NCBI GenBank assembly: GCA_963662175.1
Contig: OY759225.1
Span: 3,607,107 to 3,671,106 of the forward strand
DNA from: Aradus depressus
Lineage: Eukaryota; Arthropoda; Insecta; Hemiptera; Aradidae
Direction: 5' to 3'
DNA length: 64,000 nt
Position 1 is the stretch's first letter. Each line of letters begins with the position of its first letter. Under the pieces are notes generated by a model that saw only the letters and a program-made list of their open reading frames with translations, was not told the origin of the DNA and searched no databases. A program made the position numbers and the translations under genes. Below, one piece after another: positions 47,601 to 56,321 of the stretch.

Positions 47601-50600
47601 AAGTAGCACATTTGCCTACTGAGCTCAAGATCTCGGATTCGAAATCTGACCATGGCCCTTATTATACAATATGTTTTTCCTACCATGTATTCCAGCTAAC
47701 TCATCTGATACGTTCTTATCATTCTCTTGCAGGTGGTAACCCTAGCGACCTACTCTTTCTTCCTGGCAGCCCTCGTTGGAAGACAGTATGTAGAAAACTC
47801 AAAAAAACAACTTCAGATGGAAATTGACATTTATCTCCCAGTTTTCACCATTCTTCAGTTCTTTTTCTTTATGGGTCTTCTAAAAGTAACCATTTTCTAT
47901 ATTAACTTGATCAGTTGTATAACCACATTATTTAACTGAAAATGACAAACATTTATTGACAACTTCTTTAAGTGCTCATAGTCGACTTGGTAGCCATGCT
48001 CATCCTACCTCATTTTCATTTCTTTATGGAAATTTCGCATGACAAATACGCACTTTCGAAAAAATATTGTAACATAAATACGATAAACAATGATGAAGTG
48101 TGTATCTATGTTCATAGTTTTCGATGTCGTTTAGTCAGTTAGTATTGCTGTGTCCTATCCTCTATACAATATACACAGCTGATATCCCACCCATCCATCA
48201 TCACAACTCCACACCTTTACAAATGATACTTCTATCCACTTTCCTCATCCCAACCCAGTCTTATCTTCCAGACACCTCCAAGAACACCTGGTACAAGAAG
48301 TGTACAGTGAAGGTGAACGACAAGAAGTCCATATCGTCTTCACCCTTCGTCGAAATTATACTAACCCTCCAGTGTACCTTGAAAACAATCCCATCTCTTT
48401 AAAAAACGATTAACTTGGAATCCTCACACGAGACTGAAAAGACAAGAAATGAACAGACGATATAAATTTTTACTAAGACTACTACACAAAAGATCCTAAT
48501 TAACTTGAAAACAAAACGACTTATATACAACGCAATACTCAAACCTACATGTACTTAATGACTTGAACTCTGGGTTTCTGCCAAGACTTCCAATCCAAAA
48601 TCCTTCGTACAATAGCAAACGCCCTTTACTACGTCTCCAACAAAACACATCACAGAGACCTTAACGTACCTTTTGTCACCGAAGTTGCTAAATTCAAGTT
48701 TAAAAAATTATTTTCCTCTCTTAGTTCCCACAATAATCTTACGTTTTTTATCTGAGACATGGAAGAATTTTTGCACACCGGCCTTCGGAGGGGACGTTAA
48801 GCGATGGATGAGCCTTTACTCGTTAAAGACCACTAGCGTAGGTATATATAAAAATTTAGAGTAGGTCAAACTTAGGACCTCCACAGTAGAGTCGGGCTCA
48901 TGTCCACCAAAGTGACGAAAGAGTGCTTTGTTAGGAGGCGATATGACCTCGTAGTTGAAGTCCGGGCATGAGTCACAATAACTAACTACATATATATATT
49001 TTTTTTTCCAGGTTGCTGAACAATTGATTAATCCATTTGGAGATGATGACGAAGACTTTGAACTCAACTGGTTAATAGACAGACATACTAAAGTGTCTTA
49101 TCTCGGAGTGGACATCCTGATGACCCGAGCACCCCCACTGGTCAAGGACAAGTACTTTGACGAACTAGATCTCACACTTCCCTATACTGGAGCTGCAGTG
49201 GCCTACAAGAAGAAAACCTACCGAGGCTCCGTCCATAACATGCCGTATGTTCCCCAGAACAGTTATTTTAACTTCCCCACCTGTTTCAAGTATTATGAAA
49301 TCGGTTGAAAATTCGAAGTGAAGTTTTTCGTTTTCACCAGAATTTCATACTTTCAAACCAAACAAAAAATGAAAATAAAAAATTCTGTGTGTGTCTGTGA
49401 ACACGATAACTCCCGATATAATGAATATATCGACATGAAATTTCATATTGTATCCAGAAACGCGGTTCGAAACTTGGTATCTTGAGCAGTCTTCTTAGGC
49501 GGGCATTACACTATAAAAGTTCTTTGACAAAGATCTTTTATAAAAGAACTTTTATCATAGTTTGCATTCTCATCCAATATTTGCTAAATGTTGTCTCTCC
49601 CACTCCTGAGTAACCATAAGTCGTTCCTCAGGGGGTATTGGGTTACGCAAATATCTCATTTCCCGAGATATTATTGGTCCCACCTTCAGAAGCAAGTAAT
49701 CCAAGGTTTTTTTATTCATCCTCAAATAGTTGAAGTAACTTTTTGTATCTTCCATGGAGTTCTTTCAGTAAGTTCTGATGGATGCTCATAAACTCGCGCC
49801 GCGCAACCCAAGGTCATACCCATAAACGTTTCTTTACATTCTTATGTTTATTTTTTTCCGCCTCAGCTATTGCTATTGTAGCAGCCGCAAAACCTGCGGC
49901 AATTGGTATGAAAACGTTATAGTGTAATGCCCGCCTTAGGAGTAGTTTTGTATTTGAGAGCTTACTATATTATTTATATGCTGGCATCCTCGACGATCAG
50001 AGATGTGTCGATCTAGGAACTTGGCATTTGAAGAGAATTCAATGATGTTCCTTGCTCTAGCAAAAGCTCTCGGTATTCATTCGTTCCTCTAGGAACGCTA
50101 AAGAGATGAGTACCCTTTGCCACCAGAAGACACTGAGAAGCCCATTCCGACTGTTGGAATATATATTTATTATGTAAATTGTATTGATAAAGGAGGCAGT
50201 GTGTCATGTGACCTCCCTCCTAGTAGTTCTTCTCGGGCTATCCACCCATTCACAAGTTCTTTGTTTTCAGTAAATTGGTTTGGTTGTGTGGCACATTCTT
50301 TTTGATTAAATTCACCGACTGTCTTAGTATCTTTCATTTTAATGCATTTCATTTGTGCCTATTCAAATATTATTTATTTATTTTCTATTCATTTATTTAT
50401 CATTGTTATACATTTATTGTTTCAAAAAATCAAGAAAAAGTATATTTTTTAAAAATATTATCTATTTCATAAAATATATATAATATATGGGAGGACTTTC
50501 GGTATTGCTATCTTCAGCCACGACTTAACAAATACTGTTTCATTATAATTTAGTTTCGAAGGAAGACAAAATTGAGCAAGTTCGAAGCAAAATTGCAACA

Positions 50601-53600
50601 TGTTAGTGAAAATTATATCGTGGCTGAAGATAGTAGAAATACCGAAAATACTCCCATTTATTGTATATAATTTGTGAAATAGAATAGAAATTCATCAACT
50701 GTTTCACAATATCTCTGCGGAAAATGTTAAGTTTCATTTATTGTTTTTTCTTAAGTAAACAAATGTAGGTTGTGTTTTCTGTGGTCTATCTGAGAATATA
50801 GAAATCTTGTTATATTGTCATATCGTTTATATATGAAGGTTTTTATGTCAGATGTAACTTGAATTTATAAAGAATGTGACCTGTAAAAATCACTTAGTGC
50901 TAAGCACAGTCAAGGCGGTGAATAGTTTGAGGGGAAAGAAAGGCAGAACTTGCATGATTTGGGTAAATGGACGTGTGCGTCAGGCGCGGAATGAGATGGC
51001 TGACAGGATGATGGGAAGGGCCATTTTCGAAGGGTCCTATTGTTATACTAAATTGCCTTCTAAGGATCTGTACTCCGGGTCCAGACAAAGGGTACTTTCC
51101 AAGTGGCAGGAGCAGTACACTGGATCCCTAAAGGGAATTTGTATAAGTAAATAAACTCCAACATTGCTCATAGGCCATGGTTCGCTAAACGTATCGTCCC
51201 CGAAGGTCTCTGTAAGTTATTTGGGCTGAGGTTTGTCCACAGGCTCTGTGGGCGGTGCCTACATAGAACAGAACAGGAGGGCTCCGGTAGCTGAGTGGTA
51301 TGCGTGGGAGGTAAAATAAGCTTCAGCACTGCGTCCTTCGGATGGGACGTTAAGCGATGGTCACGATGTCAGGTATTCGTTAAAAGACCCCTGCGCTAGG
51401 TGAATAAAAATTTAGGACCCCCACAGTAGAGTCGGGCTCATGTCCACCAAAAGCGCTCTGGTAGTAGACGAAATGACCTCGTAGTTAAAGCCCGGGCATG
51501 AGTCATAAAACCTAAACCTAAAACAGAACAGGCTGGTTGACTGTGCTCTCTGTGTACAGTACGAGGTTAATGTGGCATCGAGGCCAGTGTCACATTAACC
51601 CTGCACTGGTAATCGTGTAGACTTGAGGCGTATCAGGACGTCCCAGGGCTAGACGTAAGGGCGCAACAATATCTTCTGCTTTTTATCGGTACCTCAGTAA
51701 TAAGTATAGACATTTAGTTTTTAAACATCATTTATTAATTCAAAAAATTGAAGAATACAATAATTATACAATGTGAAAATTGTTTCAATAATAATAGAAA
51801 TGTGAGGTATGCAATTTAATGATACCTATTACATATTTTTTTTGGTGGTGATGGCTGTGTGGAAGAATATTCTTGAGATTATGTATATCTACCTCCAGGA
51901 CCTCTTCTGAAGGTTTAGTATACAGTAGGCTCTTCTTTCTGCAGGTCAATATTCTAGAATATTTTTTTATGAATTCTTATTTTGCTTAAGTAATCCAGTA
52001 AATTTTCCAACGTAAGTAGGATTCAATATACGAAGATAAGTACAGCTCTCGTTTGTTAAAATATCCAAATCAACAATTTTGAACTCGGTCGAATTTTTCT
52101 GCTCTCTTGTATAATTGATTTTTTTTTCCCCAATTTATGACACATTTTCCTGTATCTCATTATAATTAGTAATTTCCTAATATATTTCAGAGTTCCGGAG
52201 GATCAGCAGTCGATGTTCCTACCAGAGATCACGGAGGAAGAAGAAGAGGTGAACAAGTCAGCGAGGCACACCCCCAAGAACTCTTACCCCAACTTGAACG
52301 CCGTGAATAGTGGAGCAGAAGGTATTTGGCGGTAAGACTCTACTTGAGGACCTGTCCTCTCCCAGTCTCGCCTTTTCCAATAACCACATCTCAGGGAAAT
52401 TCAGGAAACTGCTCATATAAGTGTCCATAATTCCGGGAAGTCGGTTTCATGAGTCGAAAATAATAAAAAAAAGTTAACATAAATATGAGTCCTGAAATGA
52501 TTCTTTAAAAAAATGTTCAGAGAAAACTTCAAAGTACTCATGTTATCGAAATACACTTTGAAATAAGCATTTCGGGGAAGCGCTGAGTTACAGACAATGT
52601 TGCAGCTTATGAAATTCATTAAAAAAAATAGTACAGTCAAGTCATTACTTTAATTTTTTTTTTTATTATAAGTTACTTTTAGCTAATTTGTTGATGCGTT
52701 ATCTTTACTTAGGAGAAACATTTTTTGTTCACTTTTAAGGAATTTTTATGGTTATACAATAATCATTTTTTATTTCTTGCCAAAAATGGTTGCAAAACAG
52801 CCGAGATGGTTGCTCATAAGAAATTCTTTCAAAATAAATGGTTAAGTCCTGGTTACCCCTCCCCCTCGTTTTACAAAATGGTTATTTAGAAATATATTTT
52901 GTGTATAACTCACAAATCACCAATATATTTGAAAAAATGTCTTTCTTTGAAGTTTAATTCAATAAATATTTTAAGAAGATTAATTGGTCACTCCAATCCT
53001 CATCATTTCAGTAGGGCATAACTTTAAAAAATATCCTTAAAAGTTTTACTAATTTCTTTTTTTCTGGATGGCGAACAATTAATATCAATACACAAAAAAT
53101 AATTATTCATAACTATTTAATATTAGCTGAGAAAAGAGCAATTTCGAATTCATTGCCTTCTAATACGAGAATCGTGTCTTGACTTTTCACAAACAAGACA
53201 CAGATGGACTCGGAAATTGGTAATTGGAAAAGGTCCAACCTATCTTGTTATTTAGTTAATAATGAATATAATTAAAAAATAAATTTTAAAATGAAAGCCG
53301 AGAACTTTATCATAGTATAGTTAATAATATTTTAAGTAGATGGATTTAATTTATCTGCATTTCTGAAAAGCTTGGCAGAAATTCTAGAAGATTGTTTTTA
53401 TCGACCACAAGCCTCATCTCTCCCCCTTTCTTCAAGATATATATCTTGTAGTCATGTTGGCCTCATTAACCAAACTATCACATATAGAACAAAATTAACA
53501 TTTCTTTGAAACAAATAAAAAAATAAAAATTAAATACTAAAATAATAAGAGACGAGAATAATAGTAATAAACTTCTTCTAACGGACAGCTCTAGATAGCG

Positions 53601-55379
53601 AATAACTCTGTTAACGAGCAGACCACTCACGGACAATGGACAGCCTTAAAAGGTCCCATGCGAAAAATCTACCTCCCGAAAGCGGACAGCAAGCTCTCGG
53701 TTTCTTGGAACACAGTGAGGCACGGCTGGGGATGAGTTCAGGGAAATGATAAAAAAATAACAAATACGTTTTCTAAACTTCCCAATAATTATGGAAATTT
53801 CTTGTTTCATTTTCGTTTGCATTTCGCAAGATTTTATTCAGTTTGCTTTCGACCATGTCTCAAAACAGAACTCGGCTAACGCTCAAAAAGTATATATAAT
53901 AGAAGTAATTAAAGTTTATAATGGAGAAAAACTCAGCGTCAGGGACTTAGCGGCAAAGTTTAAGGTGGGAAAGACACAGATCGCGACCATTTTAAAAGAA
54001 ATTAATTAATTTTTTTCTAAAATGGCAGGAACATGGAAATGAAGAAACGAAAACGGCGTTCACAAAAAAACAAGGCAAGGGGTTTGAAATTGATCGCCAT
54101 TGTTTCGAATGGTTCTGCCAAATAAGAGCCAAAAATCTCCCTGTTTCTGGCTCTATGACATAGGAAAAGTCATCCGAAGTCTCCCAAATTTTGGGGATTT
54201 TCAATTTCAAAGCGTCAAATGGTTGGCTCGAAAAATTTAGAAAACAACATAATGACTCGATAACGGACACCTCTCGATGATGGACAAACACGGTAGACCC
54301 GACGATGTCCGCTATGGAGAGGTTTCACTGTAGTAAAATTAAATCTGAACTCAATTATCTGTTAGTTGTCCAAATGTTTTCATGAAGTGGTCGTCAAGTC
54401 CAGGATAGTTACAACTTATTGTAAATAACATAATTCATAAAATTTTGTATTTATAATCAATCTATACCATTAGAGCTAAAAATATCGGTCTGAAGAGTAT
54501 GACAGTTTTTAGCTAATGCTGTAAAATTTAGTTAAATGCGGATTTTGAAGGCGCAATTAGGTTTTGCAGGTTACCTCCTTAAATGTATATTATATTATTT
54601 ATTATAATTTATTATGAAACTAATAATATATTTGTAACAGGCAGAGTGTGGGCGGTATTGATATCGAGAGGTTGGGCGGCACTGAAGAGCCTGGTGATTC
54701 CAATCAAGATATCAGTGAAGGCAAAATAAAGAAGTTTTTCAGAAGAGGTTCCAAAAAGTCATCAAGTCATGGGAAAACATACAGCACTGCAGAAGTGAAG
54801 GCCTGGTCTTCCAACTCAACCATCGATAGCTTCTGTTCAACAACAGGCAACATCCAGTCCTCATTTGATAGTCCGGAAGAAACCACCATTGAAGTATCAG
54901 TCATAAAGAAAACCAACCGGAAAAGAACAGACAGTGAACACTCCAGATCAAGTATTCCAAATTTGAACATTCGAAGACAGAGCAACAGTTCTGGACAATG
55001 GAAGGGAGTCCGATGGAAACCGGTTATCAATGATTCCACTGGAGATGTCTGGAGTAACAACATTGCTCTAAGACAAGTAGTGACACCGATCCAACAAAAC
55101 ATACCAGCACCCTCCAAGGAAGTCTCACAAGAAGAGGGACAACTGTGCACCTGTCAGATCAGAACTGGAGACGATTTTAAAAGAAGAAACACTGACCCAC
55201 TCTCGAAGAAGTTGGACCAGAAGATAAGATGTCAGGCTTTCCATGTTGGCTGTGTTGCCTACAATCATGTCGAGAAGGGATCTATCGGCTCCAGTTTACC
55301 TAATTTGCACTTGACTGATGCTTTAGAGAGAGAAGAGACAAGCTCAGAGGGATCGGATTTTGAAAATAACGAAAAATGA
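38511..55379 (+). CDS. Bestrophin (Ca2+-activated Cl- channel), 8 exons, 5' end not found
   Basis: Coding exons 38511-38645, 41496-41662, 42772-42929, 46222-46299, 47733-47885, 49012-49244, 52191-52331 and 54641-55379. They total 1804 nt in consistent phase: one leading nucleotide, then 600 codons and a TGA. All introns are GT-AG. Bestrophins are pentameric anion channels of the plasma membrane gated by Ca2+. Hallmarks seen: neck region [44 protein letters not shown], and the acidic Ca2+-clasp segment [15 protein letters not shown]. The long last exon encodes a Ser/Lys-rich, probably disordered tail. The first 60-65 residues of the family (N-terminus and first membrane segment) were not located upstream. 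A poly(A) signal aataaa lies at 55613. Which bestrophin paralogue this is cannot be fixed by eye. Confidence 0.95.
38646..38800. repeat. 20-bp minisatellite, about seven copies
   Basis: Head-to-tail copies of attactattatagtcatata starting just inside the intron, 15-20 bp after the donor of exon a. One copy varies (actattattatagtcctata). Confidence 0.95.
38807..39349. mobile_element. Non-autonomous hAT element (MITE), 543 bp
   Basis: Terminal inverted repeats cagtggtggattaa and ttaatccgccactg, flanked by an exact 8-bp duplication caattcac (38799-38806 and 39350-39357), the hAT hallmark. The inside includes ggcagttgcctagggccccc and a long G-rich run (39273-39310). No transposase. It lies in the first visible bestrophin intron. 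Confidence 0.92.
39406..39950 (+). mobile_element. Element G with ACTAGC-type start
   Basis: Starts actagctaaacccgccatgc then gttgcaatggct. Ends with gtttgagcgcaatagcttcg, aacctcacacagacggacat and (at)n. The general layout (ACTAGC...GCGTTGC start; ...CAGACGGACA...TATA end) parallels the composite element at 8211, but the sequence differs. Class unresolved. Confidence 0.45.
39951..40654. other. Intron sequence, repeat-like
   Basis: A second terminus-like stretch (aaacacaaacatacagacat, tatatagagata) near 40200 and a GC-richer segment 40370-40600 with a 72-codon ORF that I do not recognise. Confidence 0.4.
40655..40910 (-). repeat. SINE copy
   Basis: Reverse orientation: tattatgactcatgtcctaa, tactaccagagcgctctttc, tcccacccgaaggacagcga. 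The head is degenerate near 40900. Confidence 0.85.
41222..41311. repeat. 43-bp direct duplication
   Basis: aaacgacacatttccggttt followed by aatctcctatca occurs twice in tandem. Confidence 0.85.
41496..41662 (+). CDS. Bestrophin exon b
   Basis: Acceptor ttatttttgag, donor gtatag. It encodes [20 protein letters not shown] then [47 protein letters not shown] and KRRFP...LVEAG are family signatures. The acceptor has an unusual TTTTTGAG end rather than CAG/TAG, but the phase and homology fit exactly. Confidence 0.92.
41880..42112 (+). repeat. SINE copy, head missing
   Basis: cttgagcacgccatccttcg, taggtgaataatcctgggta and tagagtcgagctc, with an internal deletion before the end (gcgctctggtagcaggcgat, cccgggcatgagtcacaata). 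Confidence 0.85.
42240..42540 (+). repeat. Dispersed repeat F, copy 2
   Basis: Direct copy of 37095-37392, in the intron between exons b and c. Confidence 0.85.
42772..42929 (+). CDS. Bestrophin exon c (aperture region)
   Basis: Acceptor atttttcag, donor gtaaaa. It encodes [20 protein letters not shown] then [20 protein letters not shown] and [12 protein letters not shown]. In an ungapped alignment of [17 protein letters not shown] with human BEST1, the residue matching aperture Ile205 is Gln. Confidence 0.93.
43045..43225. repeat. Dispersed repeat E, copy 2 (inverted relative to 35.0 kb)
   Basis: ggcatcgtggtatgccgtct, tctgtgtagggatctcggcc and tctattacagctagagactt are the inverse of 35030-35225. 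Confidence 0.65.
43230..43380. mobile_element. Hairpin MITE, family H, copy 1
   Basis: Arms atgggagttttttcggtatt/gctaccatc (43262-43290) and gatggtagcaataccgaaaa/tactcccat (43319-43347), flanked by AT runs. Related to 50455-50700 and to the palindrome at 60827-61069. Confidence 0.8.
43420..43740. repeat. R-family copy with G tract
   Basis: Two tandem R-like halves (tcaaaaaccccaataactgc; ttcaaaaaccctaataacta) around a 19-G run at 43549-43567. Layout matches 2500-2845. Confidence 0.65.
43741..44206. other. Intron sequence, AT-rich
   Basis: Short repeats of ataatgacacata and taaataaa. No exon recognised. Confidence 0.4.
44209..44972 (-). mobile_element. pogo-type non-autonomous element, 764 bp
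   Basis: Ends cagtaaaatcc...ataacgatttt and aatatcgttaaaccggattt then tactg. TA target duplication at 44207-44208 and 44973-44974. The motif ataacgat recurs throughout the sub-terminal regions. A minus-strand ORF (44240-44644, 134 codons) opens [17 protein letters not shown] but shows no clear transposase domain; it may be a decayed N-terminus. Confidence 0.8.
44975..45534. other. Intron sequence, AT-rich
   Basis: No exon recognised. The text ttgcagattgtacaacgttc/ttggggatta near 45212 suggests a decayed coding remnant but could not be assigned. Confidence 0.35.
45535..45720. repeat. R-family copy
   Basis: gtcggtgaatcaccggctat, ttttcgctctccctccaaag, caatatttgacttaaaatag, gaatactcatattaaatttt. 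Confidence 0.65.
45721..46221. other. Intron sequence, AT-rich
   Basis: (atc)n at 45803-45819. No exon recognised. Confidence 0.4.
46222..46299 (+). CDS. Bestrophin exon d
   Basis: Acceptor tttgtaaacag, donor gttagt, 78 nt in phase 0. It encodes [26 protein letters not shown]. The [12 protein letters not shown] block is nearly invariant in bestrophins. Confidence 0.95.
46300..46796. other. Intron sequence, AT-rich
   Basis: No exon or clear repeat recognised apart from a short aatcggttcagtggttctt terminus-like string at 46523. Confidence 0.35.
46797..47010 (-). repeat. GC-rich dispersed repeat D, copy 2
   Basis: Inverse copy of 5973-6250: on the minus strand ggtgctcctaaccccctgag, ggtcggtcacatcaccctat, ccggctcgatggctacggtc, cagtcgtctttggttt. 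A 14-C run (46973-46986) interrupts it. It lies inside the intron between exons d and e. Confidence 0.65.
47011..47580. other. Intron sequence, AT-rich
   Basis: No exon recognised. Confidence 0.4.
47582..47665 (+). repeat. SINE head only
   Basis: gaggtcgccgttagctcaga, gagctcaagatctcggattc and gaaatctgaccatggccct. It ends about 65 bp upstream of the acceptor of exon e. Confidence 0.8.
47733..47885 (+). CDS. Bestrophin exon e
   Basis: Acceptor attctcttgcag, donor gtaacc, 51 codons in phase 0. It encodes [20 protein letters not shown] then [20 protein letters not shown] and [11 protein letters not shown]. It is membrane-associated: the VVT..YSFF..LVGRQ and PVFT.LQFFF..G.LK blocks are typical. 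Confidence 0.95.
47886..48123. other. Intron sequence
   Basis: No exon recognised. Confidence 0.4.
48124..48745 (+). pseudogene. Jockey-type LINE fragment in bestrophin intron
   Basis: The + strand reads [20 protein letters not shown] near the start (the reverse-transcriptase motif P.LY..Y..DIP of Jockey elements). Further on, nucleotide text matches the Jockey copy at 6990-7800 (aacttggaatcctcacacga, aaacgacttatatacaacgc, aaccttaacgtaccttttgt). The segment corresponding to VRYLGLILD is deleted and frames shift repeatedly. Dead copy. Confidence 0.8.
48768..48985 (+). repeat. SINE copy abutting exon f
   Basis: ccggccttcggaggggacgt, tagagtcgggctcatgtcca, cgaaagagtgctttgttagg and ccgggcatgagtcacaataa. 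It ends about 25 bp before the acceptor tttttttttccag at 49011, so the branch-point region of exon f lies within or at the edge of SINE sequence. Confidence 0.85.
49012..49244 (+). CDS. Bestrophin exon f (Ca2+ clasp)
   Basis: Acceptor tttttttttccag, donor gtatgt. It encodes [20 protein letters not shown] then [20 protein letters not shown], with [20 protein letters not shown] near the end. The acidic run GDDDED corresponds to the Ca2+-clasp acidic cluster of human BEST1 (positions about 300-304). Confidence 0.96.
49290..49465. repeat. R-like fragment
   Basis: tgtgtctgtgaacacgataa, ctcccgatataatgaatata, tcgacatgaaatttcatatt. Confidence 0.5.
49498..49935 (-). mobile_element. PIF/Harbinger element, 438 bp, internally deleted
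   Basis: Terminal inverted repeats ggcgggcattacactataa and ttatagtgtaatgcccgcc, with TTA duplicated at 49495-49497 and 49936-49938, the 3-bp target preferred by PIF/Harbinger. The minus strand holds an N-terminal transposase fragment. It lies in the bestrophin intron between exons f and g. Confidence 0.92.
49570..49755 (-). pseudogene. Harbinger transposase N-terminal fragment
   Basis: The minus-strand frame reads [20 protein letters not shown] then [20 protein letters not shown] and [16 protein letters not shown]. The F.NY.RM....D.LL..V.P.I.......R..IPPEERL pattern matches the N-terminal region of Harbinger/HARBI1-type nucleases. It stops after 61 codons; the DDE core is absent. Confidence 0.8.
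49939..50454. other. Intron sequence
   Basis: Several 60-65-codon ORFs in both directions, none recognisable. Confidence 0.35.
50455..50700. mobile_element. Hairpin MITE, family H, copy 2
   Basis: Arms atgggaggactttcggtatt/gctatcttcagccacga (50487-50523) and tcgtggctgaagatagtaga/aataccgaaaatactcccat (50618-50657). Right flank tttcacaatatctctgc is shared with 61078-61095. Confidence 0.8.
50876..51700 (+). pseudogene. LINE RNase H/C-terminal remnant, SINE-interrupted
   Basis: The first open frame (50876-51154) includes [20 protein letters not shown] then [11 protein letters not shown], like the WVKGHVG..GNE.AD segment of LINE RNase H domains but with key residues altered. A following frame gives a Cys-rich tail ([15 protein letters not shown]), resuming after the SINE (51522 onward) as [10 protein letters not shown]. 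Frames shift and the SINE splits it; non-functional. Confidence 0.6.
51278..51521 (+). repeat. SINE copy with 11-bp target duplication
   Basis: Head agggctccggtagctgagtg joined early to the body by an internal deletion; tail cataaaacctaaacct. Flanked by aacagaacagg at 51267-51277 and 51522-51532. Inserted in the LINE remnant. Confidence 0.9.
51701..52190. other. Intron sequence
   Basis: No exon or clear repeat recognised. Confidence 0.4.
52191..52331 (+). CDS. Bestrophin exon g
   Basis: Acceptor tatatttcag, donor gtaaga. It encodes [20 protein letters not shown] then [26 protein letters not shown]. It is cytosolic, with the start of the variable C-terminal tail and an acidic run. Confidence 0.92.
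52332..53562. other. Intron sequence, AT-rich
   Basis: No exon recognised between exon g and the Tigger-like element. Confidence 0.4.
53563..54331 (+). mobile_element. pogo/Tigger-type element, internally deleted
   Basis: The right end cgatgtccgctatggagagg then tttcactg is a pogo-type terminus. A degenerate match at 53564-53588 (agtaataaacttcttctaac ggaca) is the probable left end. Sub-terminal repeats containing gcggaca/acggaca occur at both ends. It contains an N-terminal transposase fragment. It lies in the last bestrophin intron. Confidence 0.75.
53850..54262 (+). pseudogene. Tigger-like transposase N-terminus (CENP-B-type HTH)
   Basis: The first frame ends [20 protein letters not shown] then [15 protein letters not shown], a psq/CENP-B N-terminal helix-turn-helix. 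After a frame change it continues [23 protein letters not shown] and, past an in-frame [23 protein letters not shown], the second (CENP-B/HTH_Tnp) DNA-binding domain. The DDE domain is absent, with the right terminus following directly. Two DNA-binding domains with at least two lesions: a dead copy. Confidence 0.85.
54641..55379 (+). CDS. Bestrophin exon h (C-terminal tail)
   Basis: Acceptor atttgtaacag, stop TGA at 55377-55379, 246 codons. It starts [20 protein letters not shown]; further on it has [18 protein letters not shown] and several [16 protein letters not shown]-like motifs (PNL preceded by Ser, three counting NSYPNLN in exon g). It is Ser/Thr/Lys/Glu-rich with no predicted fold, as in the divergent C-termini of bestrophins. 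RRGSKKSS and KRRNTDP look like basophilic kinase sites. Confidence 0.93.
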
Positions 55380-56290
55380 AAAATGCAAAGTGCCTCTTAG
55401 CTGGTAAGGTTTTTGTCTGTTAAAAGACATATTTTTTTTTAAATAAATTATTTGAGCCAAAGCAAGAAGTTTAGTCTTATAGTGAACGGCTGGTATACAA
55501 AGAAAATTCCAAATTGAAGTCAAAATGGAGAGAAGAAGAAGATAAATGTTTGAAACTGTCTCCTCTAAAGGACTGTAGTCTGTAAGATGAAATATCAACC
55601 ATTCGGTAGTAAAATAAAGAGTGTACTAAGCACTCAACAAATATTAATCACTCCTACAAATAGCTGTTTTTTGGTTTTTTTTTTTCGCGGTAATCAGAAA
55701 GCGGAGGATGTTTTTAGAACAGGCTGAAAAATTCTTCTCTACTGTCACCTCAGGACTTCCCACCTCACAGACTACATTATAATGAAGGAGATTGGTTTCA
55801 AGACAAAGAGAGAACAGTATTAATGTCATCAAAGAAGTTAAAAATACATTTTGAACTATAAGATAGTAAGGAGAATCAAAATGGCGGCTTTCTCAAAAAT
55901 GTAAAGAAATAAATTTTAAATTTAGTTAATTTGAAGTCCAATTCACAAAGCTTTTTGTCTAAAATTCATTGCCTTTCTAAGGCAAAAAAATCTATTCCAA
56001 AATATAAACAAAAAATATTTATAAAACTTGCTTGAAGAAATTTTCTAATTTTTTCAGAAGTGAAAAAAAAAATAACGATGTATTTATAACAACTTTCTCA
56101 CAGGAAATCAATTAATTTATTCTTAGGATATTCAGCGTTATTTAGCTTGATATATTTAAAGGTTCGTGTAAACTAGACTTCAAATTTGAAATGTGAGTCT
56201 ATTTTAATTTATATGAATTTATAAAAAAAATATAATTGATTATGCATCTATAGAAAATGGGGTATTAGTTGTATATATGTAATAAGGTTG

Positions 56291-56321
<31 letters not shown>

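Noticed and set aside
53791..54009. Stand-alone host DNA-binding protein (psq domain)
   Set aside because: It continues, after a frame change, into a second transposase DNA-binding domain and ends at a pogo-type terminus, so it is a transposon remnant.
54767..55150. 127-codon antisense ORF in the last bestrophin exon
   Set aside because: Shadow of the real coding strand, which fits splice phase and the family C-terminus.
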